Origin: Pseudomonas farris
GTDB taxonomy: Bacteria; Pseudomonadota; Gammaproteobacteria; Pseudomonadales; Pseudomonadaceae
Direction: 5' to 3'
DNA: 64,000 bases
Assembly (NCBI RefSeq): GCF_019145235.1
Contig: NZ_JAHSTV010000007.1
Coordinates: forward strand, 124,001 to 188,000
Below are positions 31,926 through 40,976 of the stretch, piece after piece; position 1 is the first letter of the stretch; the number at the start of each line of letters is the position of its first letter. Under the pieces are notes generated by a model. That model ran no database searches and was not told the DNA's origin. It worked only from the letters and a program-made list of their open reading frames with translations. Both the position numbers and the translations under genes were made by a program.

Positions 31926-33128
31926 TCAGCGGTGCGCGGTTTTAGTGACCGCGGCGCTGTTGTCGTGGATTAGCTGGGTGATCATCGCATCGGCCTCGGC
32001 CAACTGACGGTCGTAGATGCCGGTGCTGAACGAAGCCTTTTGCGGCGGCTGTTGCGCCAGCACCGGACCGCTCTGGTCACGCAGGTTCACATCGACCTGA
32101 GTCGACAGGCCGACCCGCAATGGGTGCTTGGCCAGTTCTTCGGCGTTGATGTGAATCCGCACCGGCACCCGCTGGACGATCTTGATCCAGTTACCGGTGG
32201 CGTTCTGCGCCGGCAGCAAGGCAAACGCGCTGCCGGTCCCGGCACCGAGGCTGTCGATGGTGCCGCTGTATTTGACGTCGCTGCCGTAGAGGTCGGCCTC
32301 GATGTCTACCGGCTGACCGATGCGCATGTCACGCAGTTGGGTTTCCTTGAAGTTGGCGTCGATCCACAGCTGATCCAGCGGGATCACCGCCATCAGCGCG
32401 GTGCCCGGCTGGACCCGCTGACCGAGTTGCACACTGCGTTTGGCAACGTAACCGGTGACCGGCGCGATCAAAGTGCTGCGGGCATGGGTGAGGTACGCCT
32501 GACGCAATTGCGCGGCGGCGGACATCACGTCCGGGTGCGACGACACCACGGTGTCATCCACTAGCGCGCTGGTGGTCATGAGCTGTTGTTTGGCGTTGGC
32601 CAAGGCGTTTTGCGCCGAGGTCAGATCGTCGCGGGCATGGGACAGTTCTTCCTGGGAAATCGCCCCACCAGCGGCGAGGTTTTTCCGGCGATTGAAGTTG
32701 TCCTGAGCCTTTTGCACCTCGGCCTGCTGCGCATTGACCTGGGCTTTCATGCCGTCGACGTTGCTGTACAAACCGCGCACCTGGCGCACGGTGCGGGCCA
32801 GATTGGCCTGGGCACTTTGCAGACCGACTTCGGCGTCGTTCGGGTCGAAGTTGACCAGCACCTGGCCTTCGTGGACCAGATCGCCATCATCAGCGCCAAT
32901 ACTGACCACGGTGCCGGTGACCAGCGGAGTGATTTCCACCACGTTGCCGTTCACATAGGCGTCGTCGGTGCTTTCATTCCAGCGACCGAAGAATTCGTGA
33001 TAACCCCAGACTCCGAGCCCGGCGAGGATCACCACGATGGTTAGTACAAACAGCATCACTTTGCGTTTGCGTGGATTGCTCGTGTCTTGAGCGTTGTCAG
33101 GGGCTTGGGATGTATCGACAGTGGCCAT
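31926..33128 (-). CDS. EmrA-type membrane fusion protein (HlyD family)
   Basis: A 400-residue periplasmic adaptor. One N-terminal transmembrane helix (VMLFVLTIVVILAGLGVWGY, about residues 24-43) is followed by lipoyl-like halves (VVEITPLVTGTVVSIGADDGDLVHEGQVL) flanking a long alpha-helical hairpin (about 95-190), then a beta-barrel segment. It links the EmrB-like pump to the outer-membrane channel encoded just upstream (16 bases away). Confidence 0.92.
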   Translation of the reverse strand: MATVDTSQAPDNAQDTSNPRKRKVMLFVLTIVVILAGLGVWGYHEFFGRWNESTDDAYVNGNVVEITPLVTGTVVSIGADDGDLVHEGQVLVNFDPNDAEVGLQSAQANLARTVRQVRGLYSNVDGMKAQVNAQQAEVQKAQDNFNRRKNLAAGGAISQEELSHARDDLTSAQNALANAKQQLMTTSALVDDTVVSSHPDVMSAAAQLRQAYLTHARSTLIAPVTGYVAKRSVQLGQRVQPGTALMAVIPLDQLWIDANFKETQLRDMRIGQPVDIEADLYGSDVKYSGTIDSLGAGTGSAFALLPAQNATGNWIKIVQRVPVRIHINAEELAKHPLRVGLSTQVDVNLRDQSGPVLAQQPPQKASFSTGIYDRQLAEADAMITQLIHDNSAAVTKTAHR

Positions 33129-33143
33129 GACGGGTACCTTGAA

Positions 33144-34613
33144 TTAGTTGTGCTGCGTGGCTGGGGTTGCGTTGGCCGCGGTCAGGGTTTCGCCCTGGAA
33201 GCCGCCGCCCAGCGCTTGCATCAGTTGAATCGACAGGTCGATCTGCTCGGCATTCAGGTTGGCCAGCTGACGCTGGGCCTGGAGCAATTGCTGCTCGATG
33301 CTGAGCACGTCCAGGTAATTACCGATACCGGAACCGTAGCGCTGGACCACGGTGTTGTAAGAATCCTGGGCAATGTCGGTGGCGTGCTGCTGGGCGCCGA
33401 TTTGCCGGCCGATATCGCGCAATTGGTTGATGGTGTCGCTGACATCGCCCAAGGCTTTCACCAGGCTTTTGTTGTACTGCGCCACCGCTAGGTCGTAATC
33501 GGCGTCGCGGGAATCGAGGTCAGCCCGCAGGCGGCCACCGTCGAAAATCGGCACCGAGATCGTTGGCGCGACATTGAAGAAGCGACTGGCGGAACCGAAC
33601 ATCGCATCGCCCAGCAACGACTCGACACCCGCCGCCGCGCTCAGGTTGAGGTTGGGGTAGAACTGAGTCTTGCCCGCCGCGATGTTTTTGCTCGCGGCTT
33701 CAACCCGCCAGCGTGCCGCCACCAGGTCCGGACGACGCCCAAGCAGTTCCGCCGGCAGCACCGACGGCAAAGCCACGGCGCTGGCCTGAAGAACTTTCGG
33801 TCGGGCGATTTCATTGCCGCGATCCGGACCTTTGCCCAACAGCACCGCCAAGGCAATTTTCGCGCTTTGCAGGCGCTTCTCGGCGTCGATCAGGCTGGCT
33901 TGGGCGCTGGCTTCCAGGCTTTCGGTCTGCTGGAATTGGTACTGGCTGTCGATCCCCGAGCTCAGGCGACGCTGGCTGAGGTCGAGCATTTGCTGGGTGC
34001 GCTTGAGGTCTTCGCTGGCCAGGTCATGGATGATGTGCGCCTGCCCCAAATCGCTGTAAGCGCGGGCGACGTCGGCGGACAAGGTCAGCTGCGCGGCTTG
34101 CTGATCGACTTCGGCGGCACGGGCCTGGCCCAATGCGGCTTCCCAGGCATCGCGCTGGCCGCCCCAAAGGTCGAAGTTGTAATTAAAACTCGCACCGAGA
34201 TTACGCACGGTGGAATAGGTGCCGCCCTGCCCGCTCGGGTCCTGATCACGAGCCAGACGCGAACGGCTGACACCGGCGCTGGCATCGAGGGTCGGCATCC
34301 GCGCGGCGTCGGCGGCATAGGCAACGGCGCTGGCCTGATGGGCGCGGGCGTCGGCGATTTGCATGTCTGGGCTGTCGTGCAGGGCTTCGCGGATCAGGCC
34401 ATCGAGTTGCGGATCGCCAAGGCTTTTCCACCAATCGCTTTTTGGCCACGCCGCGGGCGAGAGGGTCACGCCGTTGAGGGATTGCCCGGCCTTGAGATTT
34501 TTCGCATCGAGGCTGACGCCTTCGGTGGTCAGGCCGCTGTAACTGGCGCAGCCGGCGAGGCTCATGGCCAACAGCACCAGGCTCAGGCCGCTACGCAGGC
34601 TTTTACTGTTCAT
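33144..34613 (-). CDS. Outer-membrane efflux channel, NodT/OprM family lipoprotein
   Basis: A 489-residue TolC-like channel. It has a lipoprotein signal with the lipobox LAGC (LVLLAMSLAGCASYSGL), then two tandem outer-membrane-efflux repeats (about residues 65-250 and 275-460) with long coiled-coil segments. I take the ATG at 34613, which is preceded by AGG about 5 bases upstream and overlaps the marR stop region by 11 bases; a GTG two codons earlier is possible. Confidence 0.9.
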   Translation of the reverse strand: MNSKSLRSGLSLVLLAMSLAGCASYSGLTTEGVSLDAKNLKAGQSLNGVTLSPAAWPKSDWWKSLGDPQLDGLIREALHDSPDMQIADARAHQASAVAYAADAARMPTLDASAGVSRSRLARDQDPSGQGGTYSTVRNLGASFNYNFDLWGGQRDAWEAALGQARAAEVDQQAAQLTLSADVARAYSDLGQAHIIHDLASEDLKRTQQMLDLSQRRLSSGIDSQYQFQQTESLEASAQASLIDAEKRLQSAKIALAVLLGKGPDRGNEIARPKVLQASAVALPSVLPAELLGRRPDLVAARWRVEAASKNIAAGKTQFYPNLNLSAAAGVESLLGDAMFGSASRFFNVAPTISVPIFDGGRLRADLDSRDADYDLAVAQYNKSLVKALGDVSDTINQLRDIGRQIGAQQHATDIAQDSYNTVVQRYGSGIGNYLDVLSIEQQLLQAQRQLANLNAEQIDLSIQLMQALGGGFQGETLTAANATPATQHN

Positions 34614-35082
34614 TGCCACCTACCCGCAGCAACGTGATCGAGTCACCCGCGGCTACCAGAATTTTCTTCAGGATTTGTTCCAGGGTTTTCAATTCTTCCG
34701 GGGTAATGGCGCCGGCCAGCTCATTCATGGCATCGGCGCCGATCTGCGGCAGCTGGTCGGTCAGCTGCTGGCCCTGTTCGGTCAGCACCAGTTGAACCTG
34801 ACGCCGGTCTGCCTCGGAGCGTTGGCGGGCGAGGAAACCTTTCTGTTCCAGACGATCAAGCATGCGTGTCATCGAACCGCTGTCCAGCGACAGATGACGG
34901 CACAGCTCAGCCGGAGTGTTGACGCCGAACTGGGCCATGATGATCAGCACTTTGAACTGCGCGGCCGTGATGCCGTGGGGTTCCATGTGTGTGTCGATGA
35001 TCCGGTCCTTGAGCAGCGCGGCACGCCCGAGCAGGAGGCCGAGATGGCAATGCTGGAAATTTTCTGGGGTGAAATGCTTCAT
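34603..35082 (-). CDS. MarR-family transcriptional regulator
   Basis: A 159-residue winged-helix repressor with the typical sequence ITAAQFKVLIIMAQFGVNTPAELCRHLSLDSGSMTRMLDRLEQKGFLAR at about residues 40-88, followed by the wing (RSEADRRQVQLVLTEQG). It is the first gene of the efflux operon and overlaps the channel gene. Two identical palindromic operators lie 16-60 bases upstream of its start codon, so it very probably represses its own operon until bound by a ligand. Confidence 0.93.
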   Translation of the reverse strand: MKHFTPENFQHCHLGLLLGRAALLKDRIIDTHMEPHGITAAQFKVLIIMAQFGVNTPAELCRHLSLDSGSMTRMLDRLEQKGFLARQRSEADRRQVQLVLTEQGQQLTDQLPQIGADAMNELAGAITPEELKTLEQILKKILVAAGDSITLLRVGGNEQ

Positions 35083-35097
35083 CTAACCACCGATTAG

Positions 35098-35142
35098 CTG
35101 CCTAGGCAGAGAATGTATGACGAGATGTTACTGCCTAGGCAG
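35098..35142. promoter_or_regulatory. Twin MarR operators
   Basis: The perfect 12-base palindrome CTGCCTAGGCAG occurs at 35098-35109 and again at 35131-35142. Both copies are followed by the same GAATG on the right. The centre-to-centre distance is 33 bases, close to three helical turns, so two dimers would bind the same face of the DNA. Confidence 0.8.
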
Positions 35143-35416
35143 CGAATGTCAACGCAATAGTTAGGTTGCTTTGTATTTCAATGATGAGTGGTTGTTGTGT
35201 TCCATCAGAGGTTGGAACGTGCTGAAAAGGTGATGAGGTTAACTGCGTTAGTCATCGCCCGCGGTGAAGTGGCCGTGGATGGGACCGCTACCGATTTGAA
35301 GAGAAGCCCCACACCGCGATCGGTCTCCATGAAAAGACTCATGGTGCAACGACAGATCGCGGCTGGGCGGGTCGGCCTGTGGTGCGGTAGCTCACTGCCC
35401 TTCAGGGGTTTCAGAG
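35143..35416. other. Gap between the efflux operon and the hrp island
   Basis: Both strands have open frames here, but none has a convincing start or a family I can name. It marks the left border of the type III secretion island. I see no tRNA, integrase or direct repeat. Confidence 0.4.
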
Positions 35417-36025
35417 TTATGAGGTCTGCATTCCATTCGCCGCCGAAGCCGCCTCGTCGCCTGGTTCCGTGGGCAACTCCTCGTACAATGGCAGACCGAA
35501 CATCAATACATCGGCACGCTTTTGACCAAAGCGTGCGATGTTCGGCATTCGCGCCCACAAACGTGCGCCAATGGCCTGAGCCATGCGCTGACTCGGAAGG
35601 TTCGCAGCCATGATCCAGCCTACGATGGTTTCAAGACCATACTGTCGGCCGAGGATCACCGCGGTCCGGGCGAGGCGCACGCCCATCCCGGTGCCACAGT
35701 GATCGGCACGCACATAAATCCCCATTTCTCCGGTAGTGTGGCAGGCCTGACTGCCCCAACAGAAACGATTGATCGACAACCAGCCAAGCACTTCGCCGTC
35801 GCGCTCGAGGACGTACACAGGCATTTTGTCGCACTTGTAGAGGTTAATCTGGAAAGCCACCTCCTCCAGGGTCAATGCCCGCGTCACCGGCGAGTTGGAG
35901 CCAGTGCCGGCGGTTTCATTGAATATCTCCATCATCGCCGGCAGATCGCTGTCCGTTGACTCGCGAATACCCCGGGGCAGGATTTGCGCAGGTGTTGCAG
36001 GGGTTATTGCAATGAAGTCATTCAT
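35417..36025 (-). CDS. GNAT-family N-acetyltransferase coupled to hrpL
   Basis: A 202-residue acetyltransferase of the phosphinothricin-acetyltransferase-like branch. The fold can be followed from GIRESTDSDLPAMMEIFNETAG through YVLERDGEVLGWLSINRF to the acetyl-CoA loop RADHCGTGMGVRLARTAV (about residues 107-124) and the GLETIVGWIMAANLPSQRMAQ segment. Its ATG lies in the stop codon of hrpL (ATGA), so the two are translationally coupled. The substrate is unknown: it could be a resistance enzyme, a metabolic enzyme or a modifier of a secretion or regulatory protein. Confidence 0.88.
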   Translation of the reverse strand: MNDFIAITPATPAQILPRGIRESTDSDLPAMMEIFNETAGTGSNSPVTRALTLEEVAFQINLYKCDKMPVYVLERDGEVLGWLSINRFCWGSQACHTTGEMGIYVRADHCGTGMGVRLARTAVILGRQYGLETIVGWIMAANLPSQRMAQAIGARLWARMPNIARFGQKRADVLMFGLPLYEELPTEPGDEAASAANGMQTS

Positions 36026-36612
36026 GATTGGATCCTCCCTGCGTAAACGCTCATTTTCAGCTTGTCGCGCGCCCTGGCGATTCGCGAACGCACGGTGCCA
36101 ATGGGTATGCCCAAGCGTTCGGCCGCATCCTGGTAAGTGATATCGGAATCGACCACCAGGTTGATCACTGTGCGCATTTCCATGGACAGTTCGTCGATTG
36201 CCGCCATGGTCCGGTTCAACACCCGATGATGCTCACTGACATGGCTCGGGTCGTGACCGCACTCAAGACGTTCGACTGCCAGTTCTTCCAGCACACCGAA
36301 CTGAGGCTGGTTATACATTCTTTTGAAGTAGTTGCTCACGAGGTTGCGAGCAATGCCGAATAACCAGGTTTCCGGTTTCGAGGCACCAAGAAATTTATGT
36401 TGATTGCGCAGGGCTTCCAGATAAGTCATTTGCATCAGGTCATCGACATCGGCCCGATTGAAGACCCGTTTCATGATAAAAAACCGGAGTTTTTTCTCAC
36501 TGCCTTTAACTACCTCACCCAGATCCATATGGGTCGCGCCAGCGACTTTCACTTCCTTCTGAACGTTGTTCAGTTCCACGTTTAATCCCTCATCACTCAT
36601 GATTGCCAACAT
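36022..36612 (-). CDS. hrpL: ECF sigma factor HrpL
   Basis: A 196-residue ECF sigma factor. Region 2 includes RADVDDLMQMTYLEALRNQH and ETWLFGIARNLVSNYFKRMY (about residues 53-97). Region 4 includes MRTVINLVVDSDITYQDAAERLGIPIGTVRSRIARARDKLK (about 146-186). Its place at the edge of the hrp cluster, divergent from hrpJ, and the five hrp boxes in the window identify it as HrpL, which directs RNA polymerase to those promoters. MSDEGLN at 36600 is an alternative start. Transcription by sigma-54 under HrpS is expected. Confidence 0.93.
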   Translation of the reverse strand: MLAIMSDEGLNVELNNVQKEVKVAGATHMDLGEVVKGSEKKLRFFIMKRVFNRADVDDLMQMTYLEALRNQHKFLGASKPETWLFGIARNLVSNYFKRMYNQPQFGVLEELAVERLECGHDPSHVSEHHRVLNRTMAAIDELSMEMRTVINLVVDSDITYQDAAERLGIPIGTVRSRIARARDKLKMSVYAGRIQS

Positions 36613-36630
36613 TGGTGAGGGAGAAGAGAG

Positions 36631-36647
36631 AGCAGCGAATGTACCAA
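36631..36647 (-). promoter_or_regulatory. hrpL: Candidate sigma-54 promoter of hrpL
   Basis: On the minus strand this reads TTGGTACATTCGCTGCT, with GG and GC exactly 10 bases apart (consensus TGGCACG-N4-TTGCW). It lies 19 bases from the annotated start codon, so the 5' leader would be very short unless translation begins at 36600. A second weaker candidate (AGGCACG-N4-TTGTG) lies further upstream, near 36741. Confidence 0.45.
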
Positions 36648-36781
36648 CTTTTTTACATTATCAAGTAGTTGATACATATGGTTTTATTGTTCAGAAATAA
36701 GCTTTTTTTGCCACTTGTTGCACTATCGACACAAACGCCGTGCCTGTTCTGGCACAGCATTCATGTTGTTAAAAAAACCAT

Positions 36782-36809
36782 GGAACCGGCAGCCTCCATT
36801 CGCCACACA
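36782..36809 (+). promoter_or_regulatory. hrp box for the hrpJ operon
   Basis: GGAACC (36782-36787), 15 bases, CCACACA (36803-36809): a perfect match to the HrpL consensus GGAACY-N15/16-CCACNNA. It lies 28 bases ahead of the hrpJ start. Confidence 0.93.
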
Positions 36810-36837
36810 GAACACACATGTGCTGTGGCGATCCCCG

Positions 36838-37947
36838 ATGAAGATCAGAAACGATAACGATGTGATGCCCCCTCTCGATATCGCTCCCCGGCAAGCATTC
36901 GGCAGTGAAAGGGCAACCAGTGCCAGAAACCCATTGGTCGACTCCATGGAAGAGGTGGCACTGAAGTTCAGCGAAAGTGTGGAGCGTCACAGCAAGGGCC
37001 TTGATGAGCGCAATGTCAGTGAGTCAAGCAAATCGCAGCGGGTCGAGCGGGTCGAGAAGCTGGTCGAGATGTATCGCCTGCTCGAACGCACCGACCAGCC
37101 AAGTCTGGAGCAGCAGGCCCGGCGCATGCAGTCGCTGTTGCAACAGCAGCCTTCAATGCCGGACCTGTTGCAGACGACCGGTAACGATCCAGCACTCACC
37201 GATATTGTTCTTCAACAGACCTTGCGCCTGGCCATGGCCGAAGGTCGTGAAACAGACACGGACATCACTCGCACGGCCATCGACGAACTGCGTCAGTTGC
37301 ATGGCGAGAAGATCCGCGCGGGCTTGAATACCGCCAGCGCGATTGCCTTGTTCAGCCGCGATCCGGAACAACGCAGTGCCATGCGCCAGGTGTATTACAA
37401 AGCAATCGGGCAGCAGCAGCCGCTGGCCATCTTGCTCGAAGCCCTGCTCGAACGCTTCACTGAAGAGCAGTTTCCACGGGGCCTGCGCACGTTGCAGCGG
37501 GCTCTGGCGGATGATATCGCCGCCCTTGCGCCGTCCTTGCCCACCAGTGTTCTACGTTCGATGTTGCGGGGACTGGGAGCCTCCGGTCAGCTGAACAACC
37601 TGCTTAAAACCTGCCAGGCCCTACTTGAGCGATTCCCCCCCCAAAAACCTGGCGACACCATGACCGCAATGACCATGGGTAAGCGGGTACTGCGTTTCTG
37701 TGGCATCGGAGTCTTCGCCCGCGACCTGACCCTGCTCGCCGAAGAAACCATCGGCCACGCACCTCGTTTGCAGCCGCTGTTTTTCAATGGTTTGTATCCG
37801 TTATTACAGGCTCTGCCACTTACCCTGTGGAAAGACCTGAAATCCCGCCAGAACGGCCTGCGGCTGTTGCAGAACCTGATGGATGAACACGCAAGGCACG
37901 AGCGTCAGATAATGGGCGTGCCCGATACCGGCCGCCCCGCACCATGA
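36838..37947 (+). CDS. hrpJ: Type III secretion gatekeeper HrpJ (SctW/YopN family)
   Basis: A 369-residue protein, first gene of the hrpJ-hrcU operon. It resembles HrpJ/YopN-MxiC gatekeepers: an N-terminal secretion-signal-like region, then helical repeats (about residues 60-340). In P. syringae HrpJ controls the order of secretion and is itself secreted. The start at 36838 (MKIRNDND) fits the hrp box; an in-frame ATG at 36865 is an alternative, and neither has a strong ribosome-binding site. A run of eight C residues at 37635-37642 is a possible slippage site. It overlaps hrcV by 4 bases. Confidence 0.88.
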   Translation: MKIRNDNDVMPPLDIAPRQAFGSERATSARNPLVDSMEEVALKFSESVERHSKGLDERNVSESSKSQRVERVEKLVEMYRLLERTDQPSLEQQARRMQSLLQQQPSMPDLLQTTGNDPALTDIVLQQTLRLAMAEGRETDTDITRTAIDELRQLHGEKIRAGLNTASAIALFSRDPEQRSAMRQVYYKAIGQQQPLAILLEALLERFTEEQFPRGLRTLQRALADDIAALAPSLPTSVLRSMLRGLGASGQLNNLLKTCQALLERFPPQKPGDTMTAMTMGKRVLRFCGIGVFARDLTLLAEETIGHAPRLQPLFFNGLYPLLQALPLTLWKDLKSRQNGLRLLQNLMDEHARHERQIMGVPDTGRPAP

Positions 37948-40031
37948 ACCGTTTGATCTACTGGCTCAACCGCCTGGCGATCGCGGTAGTGCGCCGCACC
38001 GAAATCGTCGGAGCGATGATGGTCATGGCGATTGTCTTTATGATGATCCTGCCCCTGCCCACCGCCTTGGTAGATGTGCTGATTGCGCTGAACATTTGCA
38101 TTTCATCGCTGCTGATTGTGCTGGCCATGTACTTGCCGCGCCCGTTGGCATTCTCGACCTTTCCGGCAGTGCTGTTGCTGACCACGATGTTCCGCCTGGC
38201 GCTGTCCATCGCTACCACCCGGCTGATTCTGCTGCAACAGGACGCCGGGCATATCGTCGAAGCCTTTGGCAGTTTCGTGGTTGGCGGCAACCTGGCGGTC
38301 GGGCTGGTGATCTTCCTGATTCTGACCATCGTCAACTTCCTGGTGATTACCAAAGGCTCGGAACGGGTCGCCGAAGTGGCAGCGCGGTTCACCCTCGACG
38401 CCATGCCGGGCAAGCAGATGTCCATCGACAGTGACCTGCGCGCCAACCTTATCAATGTCCACGAAGCGCGCGTGCGGCGCGAGCAATTGTCCAAGGAAAG
38501 CCAGCTGTTCGGCGCTATGGATGGCGCCATGAAATTCGTCAAGGGCGATGCCATCGCCGGCCTGGTTATCGTCTTCATTAACTTGATCGGCGGCTTTTCC
38601 ATCGGCGTGTTGCAAAACGATATGGAACCGGCGGACTCGATGCACCTGTACTCGGTGCTGACCATCGGTGACGGCCTTATCGCACAGATTCCGGCACTGC
38701 TGATCTCTCTGACGGCGGGGATGATCATCACCCGCGTGGCACCGGACAGCCAGGCGATGGATGCCAACATCGGCCACGAAATCGCCGAGCAACTGACCAG
38801 CCAACCCAAGGCCTGGGTTTTTTCGTCCATCGGCATGCTCGGCTTTGCCGCCATTCCGGGGATGCCCAGCCTGGTGTTCGTCAGCATCAGCCTGCTGTGT
38901 ATGTTCTGCGGTTTGCTCCAGCTCTGGCGCATTCGCCAAAAACAGATCCAGCAAGACCACGACGATGCTTCGCGCAATGGCGCCCCGGAACTGAACGGGT
39001 ACGAAGATATCCGGCGTTTCAACCCCTCACGGGCTTACCTGCTGCAATTTCATCCGAGCCACAAGGACAGTCCCGAGCTGGAACAACTGCTGCAAAGCAT
39101 CCGTCAACGACGTAATACCCTGGTGCATCAGTTCGGCTTGACACTGCCCTCATTCGATATCGAATTCATCGAGTTGCACGAGGTCGACGAATTCCGCTTC
39201 TGTGTCTATGAAGTGCCGTTTATTCGCGCCACTTTCACCACCAGCCGACGCGCCGTGGACTATCGCCAGGTTGACGAAAACGATGGTGGCTTGCCCGGCC
39301 GCGCCGATCGCGACGAGGGGCTATGGCTGTGGTTCGAGGCCGATGACCCGCTGCTGCTCAAAGACGTTGTGGAGAGCATTCATGCCAACGAATTGATCCT
39401 TGAGCGTATGGGGCGCGCCTTCCAGTCCACCGGGCCGCAATTTCTCGGTTTGCAGGAAAGCAAGGCGATCATCGGCTGGCTGGAAAGAGAACAACCGGAA
39501 CTGGCCCAGGAGCTGCAACGCACCCTGCCCCTGGCTCGTTTCGCCTCCGTACTGCAGCGGCTGTCCGCCGAACTGGTGTCGCTGCGGTCGATGCGACCGA
39601 TTGCCGAGACCCTGATCGAGCAAGGCCAGCATGAACGCGACCTGAATGTCCTGACCGATTACGTGCGCATCGCACTCAAGGCGCAGATCTGCCATCAGCA
39701 CTCTGAACTCGGCACCCTCCACGCCTGGCTGGTGACCCCGGAAACCGAAGTGTTGCTGCGCGATGCCCTGCGCCAGACCCAGAGTGAGTCCTACTTCGCC
39801 CTCGAGCCGGAAATGGGTAGTGCGTTGATTGAGCAATTGCGCGAAGCCTTCCCGTTGCGGACACGGCCAGCACCGGTGCTGCTGGTAGCCCAGGACCTGC
39901 GCAGCCCGCTGCATGGCCTGCTGAACGACGAGTTCAATCATGTGCCAGTGCTGTCTTTCGCCGAATTGTTGTCCTCCGCGCAAGTCAACGTACTCGGACG
40001 CATCGATCTGGAGGAGGCACACGTTGCCTGA
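37944..40031 (+). CDS. hrcV: Type III export gate protein HrcV (SctV)
   Basis: A 695-residue FHIPEP-family protein. The N-terminal half (about residues 15-330) has seven to eight transmembrane helices and the conserved sequences VVGGNLAVGLVIFLILTIVNFLVI and RFTLDAMPGKQMSIDSDLRA. The C-terminal cytoplasmic domain forms the nonameric ring that receives export substrates. Length and order match hrcV of P. syringae. It starts in an ATGA overlap with hrpJ. Confidence 0.97.
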   Translation: MNRLIYWLNRLAIAVVRRTEIVGAMMVMAIVFMMILPLPTALVDVLIALNICISSLLIVLAMYLPRPLAFSTFPAVLLLTTMFRLALSIATTRLILLQQDAGHIVEAFGSFVVGGNLAVGLVIFLILTIVNFLVITKGSERVAEVAARFTLDAMPGKQMSIDSDLRANLINVHEARVRREQLSKESQLFGAMDGAMKFVKGDAIAGLVIVFINLIGGFSIGVLQNDMEPADSMHLYSVLTIGDGLIAQIPALLISLTAGMIITRVAPDSQAMDANIGHEIAEQLTSQPKAWVFSSIGMLGFAAIPGMPSLVFVSISLLCMFCGLLQLWRIRQKQIQQDHDDASRNGAPELNGYEDIRRFNPSRAYLLQFHPSHKDSPELEQLLQSIRQRRNTLVHQFGLTLPSFDIEFIELHEVDEFRFCVYEVPFIRATFTTSRRAVDYRQVDENDGGLPGRADRDEGLWLWFEADDPLLLKDVVESIHANELILERMGRAFQSTGPQFLGLQESKAIIGWLEREQPELAQELQRTLPLARFASVLQRLSAELVSLRSMRPIAETLIEQGQHERDLNVLTDYVRIALKAQICHQHSELGTLHAWLVTPETEVLLRDALRQTQSESYFALEPEMGSALIEQLREAFPLRTRPAPVLLVAQDLRSPLHGLLNDEFNHVPVLSFAELLSSAQVNVLGRIDLEEAHVA

Positions 40032-40043
40032 CGGAGCATGCTC

Positions 40044-40976
40044 ATGAAACCCAACATGCTGTATGAGTTACGCGTGCTCACCGGCCTGCACCGAGGGGCA
40101 GCCTTGCCACTGACAGGTGAACAATGGAGCATCGGTTCTTCGTCCAGCGCTGACCTTGCCCTGTATGACCCCGGGATCAAGGATCACCATTGCCTGTTGC
40201 AACTGATCGACGACACATGGTCCCTGGTGCGCAAGGAAGGCGCCATTACCGACAGCGAAGGGCACCGGGTCGACGAAATTGCCATGTTCAAACCCGGCAC
40301 GCCCTTCGCCCTGAATGGAGTCTGGTTATCAGTGGTCAGTGCCAATACCGATTGGCCGCCTGAGGACGACGAGCCTCGGGACACTACCGAGCCGGCGACG
40401 GAGCCCCAGCTGTTGATCGCCGAACACGATGAGTCCCGGGTGCAGGCTGCTCGCGCCCCCCGATCGTTGCTCGGACCGCTGCTGCTGATCGGTGCCCTGG
40501 TGACGTTCCTGATGGCCCTGCTCTGGGTCTACAACCGGCAGGAACCTTTGCCGGTGGTCCAGGGACCGGCGCCCAAGAGCATTCTCAAAGACTCGGCCCA
40601 GGTGCAAAAGGTGCTGGGCAAAATGCTCAAGGAGCGTGAGCTGCAAGGGCGGATCAGCGTCGTCGAAGAAAATGGCAAGATCTACCTGCACGGGCGCTTT
40701 GAAGAAGATGACCTCCTGCAATTGACCGAGCGCATGCTGCAACGCTTCGAGCATCTTTATCAAAGCCCGCTGCAAGTGCTCAGCGCCCTGCCTGAAGCCG
40801 CCCCATTGTTGCCGTTCCACGTGGTGCAGATCAGCGGTACCCGACCGGCCCATATACTGACCAGCGATGGACGGCGACTGTTTCTCGGTGATGAAGTGGA
40901 CGGTGTACGTCTAGTGGAAATCAATGATCATCGAGTGATCTTTGAAGGCGACCGTCGTGTCGAGTTGAGTTGGTGA
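40044..40976 (+). CDS. hrpQ: Type III secretion inner-ring protein HrpQ (SctD)
   Basis: A 310-residue single-pass inner-membrane protein. An FHA-like cytoplasmic domain (about residues 1-100) is followed by one transmembrane helix (LLGPLLLIGALVTFLMALLW, about 150-169) and a periplasmic part that would form the ring around HrcJ. The ATG at 40044 has GGAG 7 bases upstream; the in-frame ATG at 40038 is too close to it. Its stop overlaps the hrcN start (TGATG). Confidence 0.9.
   Translation: MKPNMLYELRVLTGLHRGAALPLTGEQWSIGSSSSADLALYDPGIKDHHCLLQLIDDTWSLVRKEGAITDSEGHRVDEIAMFKPGTPFALNGVWLSVVSANTDWPPEDDEPRDTTEPATEPQLLIAEHDESRVQAARAPRSLLGPLLLIGALVTFLMALLWVYNRQEPLPVVQGPAPKSILKDSAQVQKVLGKMLKERELQGRISVVEENGKIYLHGRFEEDDLLQLTERMLQRFEHLYQSPLQVLSALPEAAPLLPFHVVQISGTRPAHILTSDGRRLFLGDEVDGVRLVEINDHRVIFEGDRRVELSW

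Noticed and set aside
35205..35558. 117-codon minus-strand frame at the island border
   Set aside because: It overlaps the acetyltransferase gene, has no convincing start and has low-complexity, arginine-rich composition.
36700..36722. TGGCAAAAAAAGC as a sigma-54 promoter for hrpL
   Set aside because: GG and GC are separated by 8 bases instead of 10, so the elements cannot be contacted together.
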